Origin: Symsagittifera roscoffensis
Lineage: Eukaryota > Xenacoelomorpha > Acoela > Convolutidae
Assembly (NCBI RefSeq): GCF_963678635.1
Contig: NW_026970808.1
Location: 28,391-92,390 of the forward strand
Length of the DNA: 64,000 nucleotides
Direction of reading: 5' to 3'
Positions 55,801 to 64,000 of the stretch are shown here, one piece after another. Both the position numbers and the translations under genes were made by a program. Below the pieces are notes generated by a model that worked only from the letters and a program-made list of their open reading frames with translations, made no database searches and had not been told where the DNA came from. Positions within the stretch are counted from its first letter, which is position 1, and each line of letters begins with the position of its first letter.

Positions 55801-58800
55801 CATAAAAACATCGTCTAGATAGGTGATTGCGTTTTTCTTGAGTATTAGTGGTCTAAAAATTTTGCTCATAAAAGCTGAAAATGCTGCTGGTCCTATGGAT
55901 ATTCCATAGAATAAGCGGTTGAATTCATATTGTTGATTTCCGATAACAAATTGTGTTAAACGTCGTGATTGTTCATCTAGTGGCATTTGATTGTATGCAC
56001 TATTCATATCGGCGGTTGTAAAGTATTTGCCGTTTATTTTTGTTAGAATAACTTGTATTGGTTCAATAGGCCAATTACATTTTGATTCATCTATGAGTGA
56101 ATTGAGGTATCTAGCATCGAGAACGATTTTTAATGATTCTCCTTTAGCTAGAATGATAACGGGGTTGATGAATGTGTTGCCTTTTGGTTGTTCTTCTTTA
56201 TTAACTGGTGATATAATATTGTACTGTTCTAAAATATCGAGTAATCTGTTTACTTTATCGTGTAAGTGAATTGGTACTTTACTTGCTCTCTGTTTTTTGA
56301 AAACTGCGTCTGGTTTTAACGGGAGATGTAGTGATGAACTGATTTTGCCAACATCGAATTTTGATGTTGCATAGACTGATGAATATTTAATTAGCTGTTT
56401 GGCTAACTTTTCGAATTCGTCTTGTGTTATTTGTGAATGTTGGAAATTAAACATTGTCAAAAATTTTTGTTGGTCCTCTGTGTAGTTACTGATGTTGAAT
56501 GTAGGTTTGAAATATGGAGTTTTTGTGAAATAATCCGTATTTCTGTTTTCGTTACTTATTATATTATTTATAGATAATTCTTCATTAAGAATTGTAGATT
56601 GGCAAATATCTAGTAATTGGAGTATATTATTTACGCGATAGGCTTTTTCGTGTATTGGTGATATTGTAGCGTTAGTTTCACAATATCCTAAAAGTCCTAA
56701 AGGTAATGTTACTTGGTAAGGTGTGTTGTTATAAACATGTAAAGAAATAATATCTGAATTCGAATTTTTCAAATATTTTATTGAAGAGATTGTGATTTTG
56801 AAAAATTTATGAATAGGTTTGAATTCAAAATCTGACATATGAAATTTTTGTTTGTTTTGTTCTTTATCATATTGGTGAACTTGTTTGATTGAAAAATTAT
56901 ATATGTTTCCTGATAGTGGTTTCAGGTGTTTTCTTTGTTGGTTATATATTGGATAAAATTTTGAAAAGAATGGTGGTTGTTTGTTTAATCTTTGAAAAAA
57001 TGTTAGGGATGTTTCTTTTGTTTTTGTATATTTATCTTTGATTAATATTTTACTGTTTAGGATGTTAATTGTTGGTATATACTTCGAAATAAATGGTATT
57101 CCAATGATATTATATTTAATATCAGTGATATGGAATATTTGTTTAAATGGCTTGTTTAGAATTTTACTTTGCTCCATTGTTCTGGTAGGGAGGAGAAATA
57201 ATTGGATTTTTCCGTAGTTTATCAATGTTGATCCTTGTGCTGTTGCTAGTTTACTGGAGGTTTCAAGAGGTGTTAGCTTTGGATGTAAAGTTTTTATTTC
57301 ATTCCATGTGGGAATGTTTATTATGTTTGATTCTGCTCCTGAATCAATTAAAAAATCTATTTCAAGGTCTGGTGGTTGAAATTCTTTATTTTTTGGGCTT
57401 TCTAAGAGAAATGGTATTGTCCAAATTTTTTCTTTGGGTTGTTCTTTTTGTATATTTTGATAAATGTGGTTTGTATTCAAGCATTTTGTTTTGGTATTTT
57501 TATTGGTTTGTTTTGTAGTGTTAATCTCATTTGTTTCTTGCGTTGTTGGTGTGGAATTTATGGGTGTAGTGTAATAATTTTGAAGAAATTCTGATTGATT
57601 TTCATATATGTGTGATGGAAAGGGTTGTTCATATATGACAGATTCATAGTCATTTTCGACTTTTATCATATTGATAGAAAGAGTGTTTTCAGTATCACTT
57701 TCTGAATCTGATGATGTACAGTTTATTTGATTGAGTTGTAACGTATCAGTTACTGTGTTATCAATACCTGGGGGGTCTGATGTTGTTTCTGGGTTAGATT
57801 GTACTTGATTGATTTGTCTTTGATGTTTAGGTGTACTACTTCTGTGACGATTATTAGAGTTATTATAGTTATTATTATTCCGGTGTGGTGATTGGGAATA
57901 ATTTCTATAACGATTATTATAACTTGGGTGTCGATTTTGTGAATTATTTCGCGATCTGTTTTGGTAATTATTGTTTGGTCTGTTATAGTTCGATCTATTA
58001 TATGAGTTATTCCTTGATCGATTGTTCGGGTAATTCTGGTTTCGGTTGTTTGAATAACTTCTATTTCGATTATAGGAGTAGTTTCTATTCCTATTGTATG
58101 ATGAATTTCGTGATTGGTTGTTTGGATAGTAGTTATTTCTTGATTGGGAATTAGATCTAGAAACAAATCGTTGTGTATTTGAATTTGATCTGGAGTAGTT
58201 ATTTCGACTATTTGGTCTATTGTAGTGATTTTGTGATGAATTATTCGTGTTTCTTCGTTCTGGTGATCTTCCTCTATAACTTGAGTTATATGGGGATTGA
58301 TTTCTTGTATAATTTGTATTGTTCGGGAGTGGTTTTCCTGAACTGTTGTTGCTGTGAACTGTTTTGTTCGGTAAATTTTGATCTTTTTTCATGTATTGAT
58401 AGAATGATTTATTTGGTTCTTTGTATTTTTGAGGTTTATTTTGACTATCTTGTTGTTTTTGTCTACATTCGGAAATACTATGTCCGTATCGTCGGCAATA
58501 ATTACACCATTTTTTGAAAGATGGTTTGCCTTTAAAGTTCGGGTTCTTTTCGTAAATATTGAGTATTTCAGTGATTTTTTCAACGAGGTCTGTTTCTGAT
58601 TCCTGTATATTATTAATATTAGTGGGAGTCGTTTCAATTCTGTTAACGTATTGTAATTTCAGATTTTCCGTTTCTTCTAGTTTCATCGTGATTTCTGCTT
58701 GTTCTAGTTTGTCTACTAGTTTTCGAAAATCTAAATCGGGTTCTCGAATTGAAGAAGGATGGGATGCTCTCTTTTTTATTGCTATTTTCCTTAATTGTGG

Positions 58801-60582
58801 TGTTAAGGTCATCATTAAGATTTCTGTCATCTTTGTGTTTTTATAGTCATGTGTATTTAGTGAATATGCTTTTCGAACTAGTGTTTCGATTCGTACTGCT
58901 ATTTGCTTGATGGTTTCGTTTGGTAATCTGCGAATTTCATTACATAAAACTCTTTGTTGTTGTTTGTTTCTTTCAGAGTCAAACATTTTTGAAAATTCTT
59001 GTGTAAATCTTTTCCAGTTTGATTTTATTTCTAGAGGTAGTACTGAAAACCATTTTTGGGCTGCGCCATCTAAGGTTGTTTGTATCAACGCTGTGCGTCG
59101 ATGTATCCAGTTTTGATGTAGTGGCGTATTAATTGGTTCAGGTCCTATATTTAAAATCAAATTTGCTGTTACTGCATTTAAATAATCTTCTACAGAGTAT
59201 TCAGGGTCTGTTCCTGTGAAAACCATTAAAGGTTTGTTTGATGTTATTGATGATCCACCCATAAGGTATGGATTCATTGTCATTTGTAGTGATTCTGCTG
59301 CATTTGGCATTTGAGAAAAATTTGAAAGTTGGTTTCTTGTTATTTCATGTTGTTGGAGATAATATGGGAGTGGTATTTCATTTTGCATTTGTGATGGTTG
59401 ATACGAGTGTGCAGTCATTGGATTTTGTTGTTGAATTGGTTGAAAAGATTGTGTATTAATTGGATTTTGTTGTTGAATTGGTTGTTGATGTTGTGCATCT
59501 ATTGATTGTGGAGAAAAATTTCTATGATTTGTACGTGTTCTCTGTATTCCTTGTCTACGATATTCTTGAGTATTTGGTGCAAATATATCTGGTTGTAAGA
59601 AATCATCATCTGAGGATAAATAATCCATTTGATAAGATGTTTGTTTTTTATTTTTATTCTGTTGAAAAAATGGGTAATTTTCACTGCGATCCTGTGGAGG
59701 ATTTGGTTGAAAATTTTTGGAATTATATTGGGCCGTTGGGTTATCCCAGTTTCGAGGTTTTGTATATTGATTAAAATTCCTTTGTGGTTGATAATTTGTT
59801 TTTGATGGATGTGTATAATTATAATTATGGTCTGCAAAGTTATTTCTAGTGAATGTTTTGCGTGTTTTTAATGGTATTGTCATGGGTCTGTATGTTTGGT
59901 AATCCATATGTGAATATTTAGGGGCAACCGAAGGTTTAACGGTTGATTGTAAGGTTACCTGTGTTTGTGAAGGATTTGTATTTCTTGGTGTTGTTAAATT
60001 TGGGCGTATTGGTGAAATACTTTGTTGTGTAGTTGTTGTGTGTACAATTTCTTCATTTATGAAGTGTGATGGTGTCTGGATATCTTGTTGAGTAAGATTC
60101 CTAGTTCCATTGAGGTTTTCGTTGTGTATGACTGTCGAGTTTAAACTATTATTTTGTGTATCGGGTAAAAATGTATTATAGTTTAATGGTGTTGCATCAA
60201 TTGTTAATGGTATTACTCTTACATAATCTCTTATGTAAGATATTGTACCTATTGCTTGACTTGAGATTGATTGTGGAAAGCTTATAAATGCGGGATGAGA
60301 CCATTCGGGGTCCCAAACATAATCTGATTGTTCTGTGATAGCGGTATCATCGTTCGAGTTTTGGGGTCTAAAATTTTTTCTTGCTTGTGCAATTAAATCG
60401 ATATTGTGTGTGAAATAATCTATTATGAACCATGCCAAAATTTTTTGTAAATCGTGTTTGGTATGTTGTGAAACGTCGTCTTTCGTGTGATGCCATGTGA
60501 TTACAAGGTCGTATTTTTTGTTATCTATTTCACAATTGTGTAAAATGATTGTTTGTTTATTTCCTAGGTTTTTAAATGACAT
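52807..60582 (-). CDS. gag-pol: Gag-Pol polyprotein, 2591 aa in one frame
   Basis: ATG at 60580-60582. Residues 1-450 are a poorly conserved, Gln/Asn/Thr-rich N-terminal part. 452-575 is a retrotransposon-gag capsid-like region. 693-706 is a CCHC zinc knuckle. About 780-915 is an Asn/Arg/Ser/Tyr-rich tract. The aspartic protease has DSGA at 1080-1083. Reverse transcriptase (about 1420-1640) has TADMNSAY and YLDD (1588-1591). RNase H has D1737, E1780 and D1807. The integrase zinc finger has H2100, H2107, C2137 and C2140. The integrase core has D2172, D2232 and E2268. GPY is at 2445-2447; no chromodomain is seen. All catalytic residues I checked are present. Gag and Pol are fused without frameshift or stop. 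A linker of about 240 aa separates RNase H from integrase. Confidence 0.97.
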   Translation of the reverse strand: MSFKNLGNKQTIILHNCEIDNKKYDLVITWHHTKDDVSQHTKHDLQKILAWFIIDYFTHNIDLIAQARKNFRPQNSNDDTAITEQSDYVWDPEWSHPAFISFPQSISSQAIGTISYIRDYVRVIPLTIDATPLNYNTFLPDTQNNSLNSTVIHNENLNGTRNLTQQDIQTPSHFINEEIVHTTTTQQSISPIRPNLTTPRNTNPSQTQVTLQSTVKPSVAPKYSHMDYQTYRPMTIPLKTRKTFTRNNFADHNYNYTHPSKTNYQPQRNFNQYTKPRNWDNPTAQYNSKNFQPNPPQDRSENYPFFQQNKNKKQTSYQMDYLSSDDDFLQPDIFAPNTQEYRRQGIQRTRTNHRNFSPQSIDAQHQQPIQQQNPINTQSFQPIQQQNPMTAHSYQPSQMQNEIPLPYYLQQHEITRNQLSNFSQMPNAAESLQMTMNPYLMGGSSITSNKPLMVFTGTDPEYSVEDYLNAVTANLILNIGPEPINTPLHQNWIHRRTALIQTTLDGAAQKWFSVLPLEIKSNWKRFTQEFSKMFDSERNKQQQRVLCNEIRRLPNETIKQIAVRIETLVRKAYSLNTHDYKNTKMTEILMMTLTPQLRKIAIKKRASHPSSIREPDLDFRKLVDKLEQAEITMKLEETENLKLQYVNRIETTPTNINNIQESETDLVEKITEILNIYEKNPNFKGKPSFKKWCNYCRRYGHSISECRQKQQDSQNKPQKYKEPNKSFYQYMKKDQNLPNKTVHSNNSSGKPLPNNTNYTRNQSPYNSSYRGRSPERRNTNNSSQNHYNRPNSRNNYSRSNSNTQRFVSRSNSQSRNNYYPNNQSRNSSYNRNRNYSYNRNRSYSNNRNQNYPNNRSRNNSYNRSNYNRPNNNYQNRSRNNSQNRHPSYNNRYRNYSQSPHRNNNNYNNSNNRHRSSTPKHQRQINQVQSNPETTSDPPGIDNTVTDTLQLNQINCTSSDSESDTENTLSINMIKVENDYESVIYEQPFPSHIYENQSEFLQNYYTTPINSTPTTQETNEINTTKQTNKNTKTKCLNTNHIYQNIQKEQPKEKIWTIPFLLESPKNKEFQPPDLEIDFLIDSGAESNIINIPTWNEIKTLHPKLTPLETSSKLATAQGSTLINYGKIQLFLLPTRTMEQSKILNKPFKQIFHITDIKYNIIGIPFISKYIPTINILNSKILIKDKYTKTKETSLTFFQRLNKQPPFFSKFYPIYNQQRKHLKPLSGNIYNFSIKQVHQYDKEQNKQKFHMSDFEFKPIHKFFKITISSIKYLKNSNSDIISLHVYNNTPYQVTLPLGLLGYCETNATISPIHEKAYRVNNILQLLDICQSTILNEELSINNIISNENRNTDYFTKTPYFKPTFNISNYTEDQQKFLTMFNFQHSQITQDEFEKLAKQLIKYSSVYATSKFDVGKISSSLHLPLKPDAVFKKQRASKVPIHLHDKVNRLLDILEQYNIISPVNKEEQPKGNTFINPVIILAKGESLKIVLDARYLNSLIDESKCNWPIEPIQVILTKINGKYFTTADMNSAYNQMPLDEQSRRLTQFVIGNQQYEFNRLFYGISIGPAAFSAFMSKIFRPLILKKNAITYLDDVFMQSQTKDEMFNVLEQYHQILQNENLKAAPDKSHFFLTRVKFLGHNIERKTITPLKSRIDAIQKLQPPTNKKKIQEFLGMLNFLSKYVYKMQLYLRPFYNILRQQNNFEWNTEHQARFEEIKKLLTEQISNTIPDSNQPFYAMCDASNFGIGAALLQSHNGTNKMNLISANSRLFTQAELRLSTLMRECTAIIYTLTEYEFLILGSKHPTVLFTDHKPIIFLFTQKSNPNHRVYRFQLILMKFPNLHIVWTAGKNLALPDTLSRNTPPELLTRKTTVEIPKNIKFYLAENETSPRLECKYAVKTDIEQSQINNLQHFPLYLDCQNNHYEVDLLGTSTFKPIPYSQWIKSNTQQKRPKQHLSKKDHFPLIEKEDLTDKINLSGPQTNDSKYTINQVFDLHDPLDTIPLSKFEIENIFLPPTDTITISTLKQYQNLDPIIRQLKSWHKYKTKPIKADSTILGNKTLLRYFRKFNNTKINENTDLLEYNLNESTVPCLPISMILIAFNISHTQNIKGHSGSEKTYSNFIQNFYFPNAPIWIKVLCNDCIVCQLNKPYPNQKQIAQKQDFKGQSLYFNHRISFDTKGPISPSSEGNSYIMVIVDAFTHYVALNPVPHCNAYYAYTTLYEHWIAKFGLPEILVTDNGTEFINNEIITLCHLYNIKHKPRTSHAPWTNGLVEGMNRSLQEYLRCIINGNDTKYTEWSADVKLFPLAYNSQITTTLGMSPYEMVFNQKPRKPIMFTANSHKNAQGYCQPNKDSICYNLPLHTHDEDHFHHPQILKLASGTHTEWILNRDKKHNEIYQKITKKLLQRQNINEQINSRFTPASDLKIGTFVLIPNFNTQKGISKKLQPLRKGPYQIIAKPTDVTYKITDSNKKEIVQHRNNLLPYYPKEYALRELTQLYSFTGLKIIQNEPHLKNTEQNDNPTENQNTKPTATKINTQDHKESPKQRKNRKMTEQIIPQEEIDKSEHRKTTRLRNQPRKNYKMFIPQSKILKKVEFKK

Positions 60583-60765
60583 AAGGTTTAGAATGACGGA
60601 TGCAAAGGTTGTTAAATGATTTCTATTTTCTTAAACTGTTAGTTCTTACGATTTTTTGGTTAGCTTAACCTGGGTCTATTTGTTCAGGGTTGGAGAGAAA
60701 AGTATATCGATTCCGAAGAATGATTTTTACTTTCTCGTGACTAGTATAAGCTAAGGTGTTAACTT

Positions 60766-60778
60766 ACTTAATCTTACT
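60766..60778 (-). other. candidate leader splice donor
   Basis: The minus strand reads AA|GTAAGATTAA|GTAAGTTAAC, two overlapping donor-like sites about 190 nt upstream of the gag ATG. The GTAAGT site is conserved in element 1 (about 30786). Retroviruses use a leader donor to make env mRNA; use here is inferred only. Confidence 0.4.
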
Positions 60779-61098
60779 TAGGGGTAGTGATTGTGTTCAA
60801 GGGTTGGAGAATAGTAAATCGATCCACAAGGTTCAGGTATAATTAGAACGCGAGTAGTTCGTTAGATACTATTTTAAACTTACTAAGTCTAAGATTTATC
60901 CTGGGTCTGGTAAGAGGGGGGATCAAGTGAAGGATGAATAACCGAAGTTCTTCACTGTTTATCCTAATTTGAATGATTAGTTTTGTTTAAAAATTTCTAT
61001 TAGTCTTGGGTCTTTGGAAAGGGTTGGGTAGTGAATCGACGTTTGAGGTCGTTAGACACTAATTAAGTGGGTGGGGGAGAACAAAATTGTTCTGTTTG

Positions 61099-61182
61099 AT
61101 CCAAGGATAAGCCTTGATGATCAAATTTGAGATTTTAATTAAGTAGAAAATGATTTAAGATCCAAGGATAAGCCTTGATGAT
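61099..61182. repeat. two leader hairpins (CAAGG-ATAAG-CCTTG)
   Basis: GATCCAAGGATAAGCCTTGA occurs at about 61099 and 61160, each followed by TGATC. CAAGG (61102-61106 and 61163-61167) pairs with CCTTG (61112-61116 and 61173-61177) around ATAAG. Element 1 has one exact and one altered copy. Confidence 0.75.
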
Positions 61183-61511
61183 CTGATTTTAAATTAAGTG
61201 ATTTTAAGTTTTAATAAAGTTTTAAATTTGTGTAAAGGAAAGATTTAGTGTTTTATGATATTAGTGAGTTGATGATTGCTGTTATGTTTTAGGTGATGAA
61301 GCTGGAACAACAAGATGATTTATGATTACTAACCATTTATTGTCATGCTACTAATTTTTATTTTTATTTTCCAATAAATATTTTTCAAACATGTTTTGTA
61401 TAATACTGCAGAGTTTTAGGACAACGATCTTAGATCTTTTTATCAATCGTTATTGTATAATATTAATTTTGTTTAGCGCCTGAAATGATTTTGAAGATTA
61501 ACTTCAAGGTT

Positions 61512-61745
61512 TTATGTTTGCAAATGGAAATCTAAATTCATTGCAAGTAGTATTCGAAATATAAAAGTTTGTTCTGGCTTTTGCCGAACTATCATATAAC
61601 TATACGGCAAGTTTCTACTTTGTCGTATGTCGTCTTTGGTTCGATGTCTTCTTCCAATTCCGGGTAGTTCTATTATGGTTCGGAATATTGGCTCTGATCT
61701 ATTGAGTCGGAGAGACATTTCAATTAAATTATTGTCGTATAACAT
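61512..61745 (-). CDS. ORF0, 77-aa leader protein
   Basis: ATG at 61743-61745, about 90 nt from the 5' LTR, and the first sizeable frame in the transcript. It has LNRSEPIFRTI, then LPGIGRRHRTKDD, then a C-terminal hydrophobic-basic part (FRILLAMN). Element 1 has the matching frame, and most residues agree. A conserved frame ahead of gag could be a small protein, or an upstream ORF that regulates Gag translation. No family recognised and no membrane segment is clear. Confidence 0.65.
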   Translation of the reverse strand: MLYDNNLIEMSLRLNRSEPIFRTIIELPGIGRRHRTKDDIRQSRNLPYSYMIVRQKPEQTFIFRILLAMNLDFHLQT

Positions 61746-61813
61746 TTTTTAAATGTTTTTGTCTAATTTCTAATCTAATTTTGGTTAATTCTAATCTAGT
61801 AAGGTCTTGTTCG

Positions 61814-61831
61814 AGACTTATGGTCGCACCA
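61814..61831 (-). other. element 2 primer-binding site
   Basis: The minus strand reads TGGTGCGACCATAAGTCT starting two bases after the 5' LTR. It starts with TGG and is identical in element 1. The tRNA whose 3' end would be GGTCGCACCA was not identified. Confidence 0.65.
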
Positions 61832-61833
61832 GA

Positions 61834-62243
61834 TGAGTTAGGACTGGTGTGTATAACTCATAGAGTAATTTCGGATAGGGTACACCGTCTGCTCGTCACG
61901 CTATCTTATTTTCGGCCGGATAGATTCGTGCAACTTCTTAGTCTAATACCGATCCTAATCTTACTCTTATACTATCTAGTCTCAGGTTGTTTAACTAGTC
62001 TCTGCTAGGCTCAATAGATCTAGGGTATACTGGTTTATTGCGGCTGCTGAAGTGCTCGGGAGAGTCCAACTAATTTCTAAGTTAAATTCAAATCTCTCTG
62101 GTGCTGAAATTACAAGTAACTTCAGCACTTACAAATAAGTGGGTTGTTAGTTAGATGGATCATGATTGGTTAATATTAAATACTTTACATTGGTAAAACA
62201 TTTAATTTATCCAATCATAAAATATAGTTTAGATCAGGTTCCA
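61834..62243 (-). repeat. element 2, 5' LTR
   Basis: 410 bp, identical to 44277-44686 as far as I can see base by base. TATA-like TATATTTTA lies near its upstream end on the minus strand, and CCAAT-type motifs (ACCAATCATG) follow; these may be promoter elements. Confidence 0.97.
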
Positions 62244-62247
62244 AGTA
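62244..62247. repeat. target-site duplication AGTA of element 2 (right)
   Basis: Matches AGTA at 44273-44276. Confidence 0.88.
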
Positions 62248-64000
62248 AAAACCAGGTAAAAGTTTGCTTACCTCCTTTTTCTGTTTTTTTTTTCTAATAC
62301 AAAAGGAAAGGGTTAGTCAGATTTGGAAATTTATCGGTTTGCAATTTCTGTATAAAATACTTGAGAGAAATAAGAAATTGTTCCTCTATTGTGAAAATGA
62401 TGCCGAGTGTTTTGTACAGAACTAAAAAGATATTTGGGTTCAATTAAATTGAGACGATTAAGCTTTCGCAAAGATGCTCTCTCAAGTTTTATAACAGCAA
62501 AAACATCATTAGACGTCAAAAAAAATCATGATTCACTTTATAGTTTTTTTGGTTAAAAAAGTCATTAATCTAGATTTTAATCTTTTTCTTCGCGCTTCAG
62601 AGTTTTTAATTTTAAATTCCAGTGTTATGTGGGTCACAGGAAAAATGACCGGAAATTAAAATGTTGAAACTGTATATTCAATTAAATTGAGCACAACTAT
62701 AAAATCAATTTGGCAATGCAGTTTCAAAAATTAGGCTACCATTCCAGATAAGCAAAAAAATCAGTGGCCCACATTCATTGTTTTCAAGTTGGAACAAATT
62801 TGGGCTAAATATCATATTTTTCGATTTAGTTAAAATGCGATTAAATATCTGCTTTTTTGTTATTTCTTGAAGTTGAGATCTCCTTTTTGCAGTTGAAAAC
62901 ATTTTTTTATGTGGCTAAAAGACAAACAAACATGAATAAAACGAAGCTTCAACTTTGAACTGGCAAAATCACGTCGTCTTGGATGTTTCCCATCAAAACA
63001 ACTACAATATATCAAGAAAACTTTCTTCAGAATGCCACCGTTGGTTTTCCTTGATTTTGACCGTTAGTTTTTTTTAGTTAATGTATATATTTTTTCTAAA
63101 AAGCACATCCTTGATATTAGTTTTCTTACCATTTTAAACTGTTCCAAACCAGCAAATGAGCAACTTTTTGTTTTTTTTTAAATAAGTTTTTCAATGAAAA
63201 AAGTTTTTCTTCTGTTTATATAATTTTTGCTGTTTTCAGTTTCAATTTTCTTATAAGCTGGTAGTAATTGGTGTTTGATTTTCCTTGTGAAACAGAACTG
63301 ATTTGTTTTTCAAGTTCAGTGTCGAACCAAAAGATTAATCATAACTTGCAAAATCGCTAAAATTCTAATTAAACTTTCAGAGTTGCTTTTCCGATTAGAG
63401 GATGATTTACTTAAGTAAATATAGAAAATTATAATATAAATCGTTTCTTTTATTAGAAGCCTTGTTTTGTTTGGAAACGTTGTTTTTTTTTTCGTTTTAT
63501 GTGTTTTTTCTCTTTCGCAGATCGTTTTTTTTTTTTATAAAACCAACTTATTTTCTTCTTCTTGGAATGTCAAAAAATGGCCGACTATTTTGTGATGTTT
63601 AATAATCTAAGTGTCCAAGGTTATCAGTGAAGTTATTTTATTTTTTCCTAAATTTGTTGTCGCTGATGATAAAAAACGTTGATTGTAAGCCTCAAATTGA
63701 GGCACGGGGCTTTAATGAATAGAATGCTGTTGAAATATTTTTTTTATAGTTTTTAATATCACATTCCGCTTTTTTAAAATCTATTTCAAATTTTGTTGCT
63801 CTATTTCAATTTTTTTTACGCCGAAATATTATTTCTTTTTGTGGAGCCTTATTTTCATTTTTTCGGATACCCCATTTGAAAATAAGGCTTGAATTCTGGA
63901 TTACTTTGTTATAATTTAATTCAATTGATTTTAATTCCCAATTTATTTGTGACCGGTTTGATGTACAGTTTTTCTTTTTTTTGCGTTTACTAAGTGCTTT
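62248..64000. other. AT-rich non-coding region right of element 2
   Basis: Long T-runs and short open frames only; no gene, repeat copy or RNA recognised. Confidence 0.55.

Larger units (their letters stand above)
60583..61813 (-). other. element 2 leader region
   Basis: About 1.2 kb between the PBS and the gag ATG. It contains ORF0, two CAAGG-ATAAG-CCTTG hairpins and splice-like sites. Acceptor-like TTTCAG|GCGC and TTGTTCCAG|CTTC are conserved with element 1. Confidence 0.65.
44277..62243 (-). mobile_element. element 2: intact-looking 18-kb env-containing Ty3/Gypsy-type retroelement
   Basis: Two identical 410-bp LTRs and a 4-bp duplication bound 17,967 bp. Genes run on the minus strand: ORF0, gag-pol, ORF2, ORF3, ORF4, env, ORF6. 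The order protease, reverse transcriptase, RNase H, integrase and the 4-bp duplication place it in Ty3/Gypsy (Metaviridae-like). At 18 kb, with several reading frames beyond gag, pol and env, it is far larger than usual for the family (commonly 5-8 kb; env-bearing errantiviruses about 7-9 kb). Gag-Pol, Env and ORF6 have no internal stops, so the copy may be active or recently so. Confidence 0.96.

Noticed and set aside
57885-58517. Plus-strand open frames of 89 and 114 codons inside gag-pol
   Set aside because: They are antisense shadows of the Asn/Arg/Ser/Tyr-rich Gag tract.
61801-61833. Possible tRNA-like segment (TTCGAGAC near a CACCA)
   Set aside because: It lies at the primer-binding site, does not fold into a full cloverleaf, and the T-arm does not fit with the acceptor spacing.
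1-64000. Host protein-coding genes, rRNA genes and CRISPR arrays
   Set aside because: No exon with recognisable protein similarity outside the transposons, no rRNA-like sequence, and no spaced repeat array with unique spacers.

Overview
The window is AT-rich, gene-poor eukaryotic DNA, most likely from an invertebrate animal. I infer this from the mix of Ty3/Gypsy-type LTR retroelements with an envelope gene, hAT-type miniature elements, a Mutator-like transposase relic and Helentron-like non-autonomous repeats. No host protein-coding gene, rRNA or tRNA could be supported, and the species cannot be named from sequence alone.

The window is dominated by two copies, both read from the minus strand, of one very large LTR retroelement family. 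Element 2 (44277-62243, about 18 kb) has two identical 410-bp LTRs and a 4-bp target duplication (AGTA), so it inserted very recently, and its main reading frames are open. Element 1 (14980-32309, about 17.3 kb) has LTRs that differ at roughly a dozen sites, a GTTG target duplication and many stops, frameshifts and a pol/ORF2 deletion. It is an older, dead copy of a related subfamily. Comparing the two shows which small or unusual reading frames are conserved.

In transcription order (right to left), element 2 has: 5' LTR, primer-binding site, a leader with a conserved 77-aa ORF0, tandem hairpins and a splice-donor-like site, a single-frame 2591-aa Gag-Pol, two small hydrophobic membrane ORFs (76 and 62 aa), a 378-codon frame with no AUG (ORF4), an 872-aa envelope-like glycoprotein, a 599-aa protein of unknown function (ORF6), a splice-donor-like site just after the ORF6 stop, a long 3' region and the 3' LTR. 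Three junctions downstream of Gag-Pol are stop/start overlaps or near-overlaps (ATGA twice, TAAATG once), and ORF4 overlaps the env start by 13 nt. This compact, apparently polycistronic 3' half is the most unusual feature of the window.

Outside the retroelements: 1-14975 holds a hAT MITE with a perfect 8-bp duplication and a diverged relative, an 815-bp TIR element carrying many ATCGATTATAATGGAT-like motifs, a 23-24 bp minisatellite, and copies of a roughly 500-bp repeat with Helentron/HINE architecture. 32314-44272 holds more copies of that repeat (two joined head to tail), two small tandem repeats, MITE relics and a broken MULE transposase. 62248-64000 has no recognisable feature.
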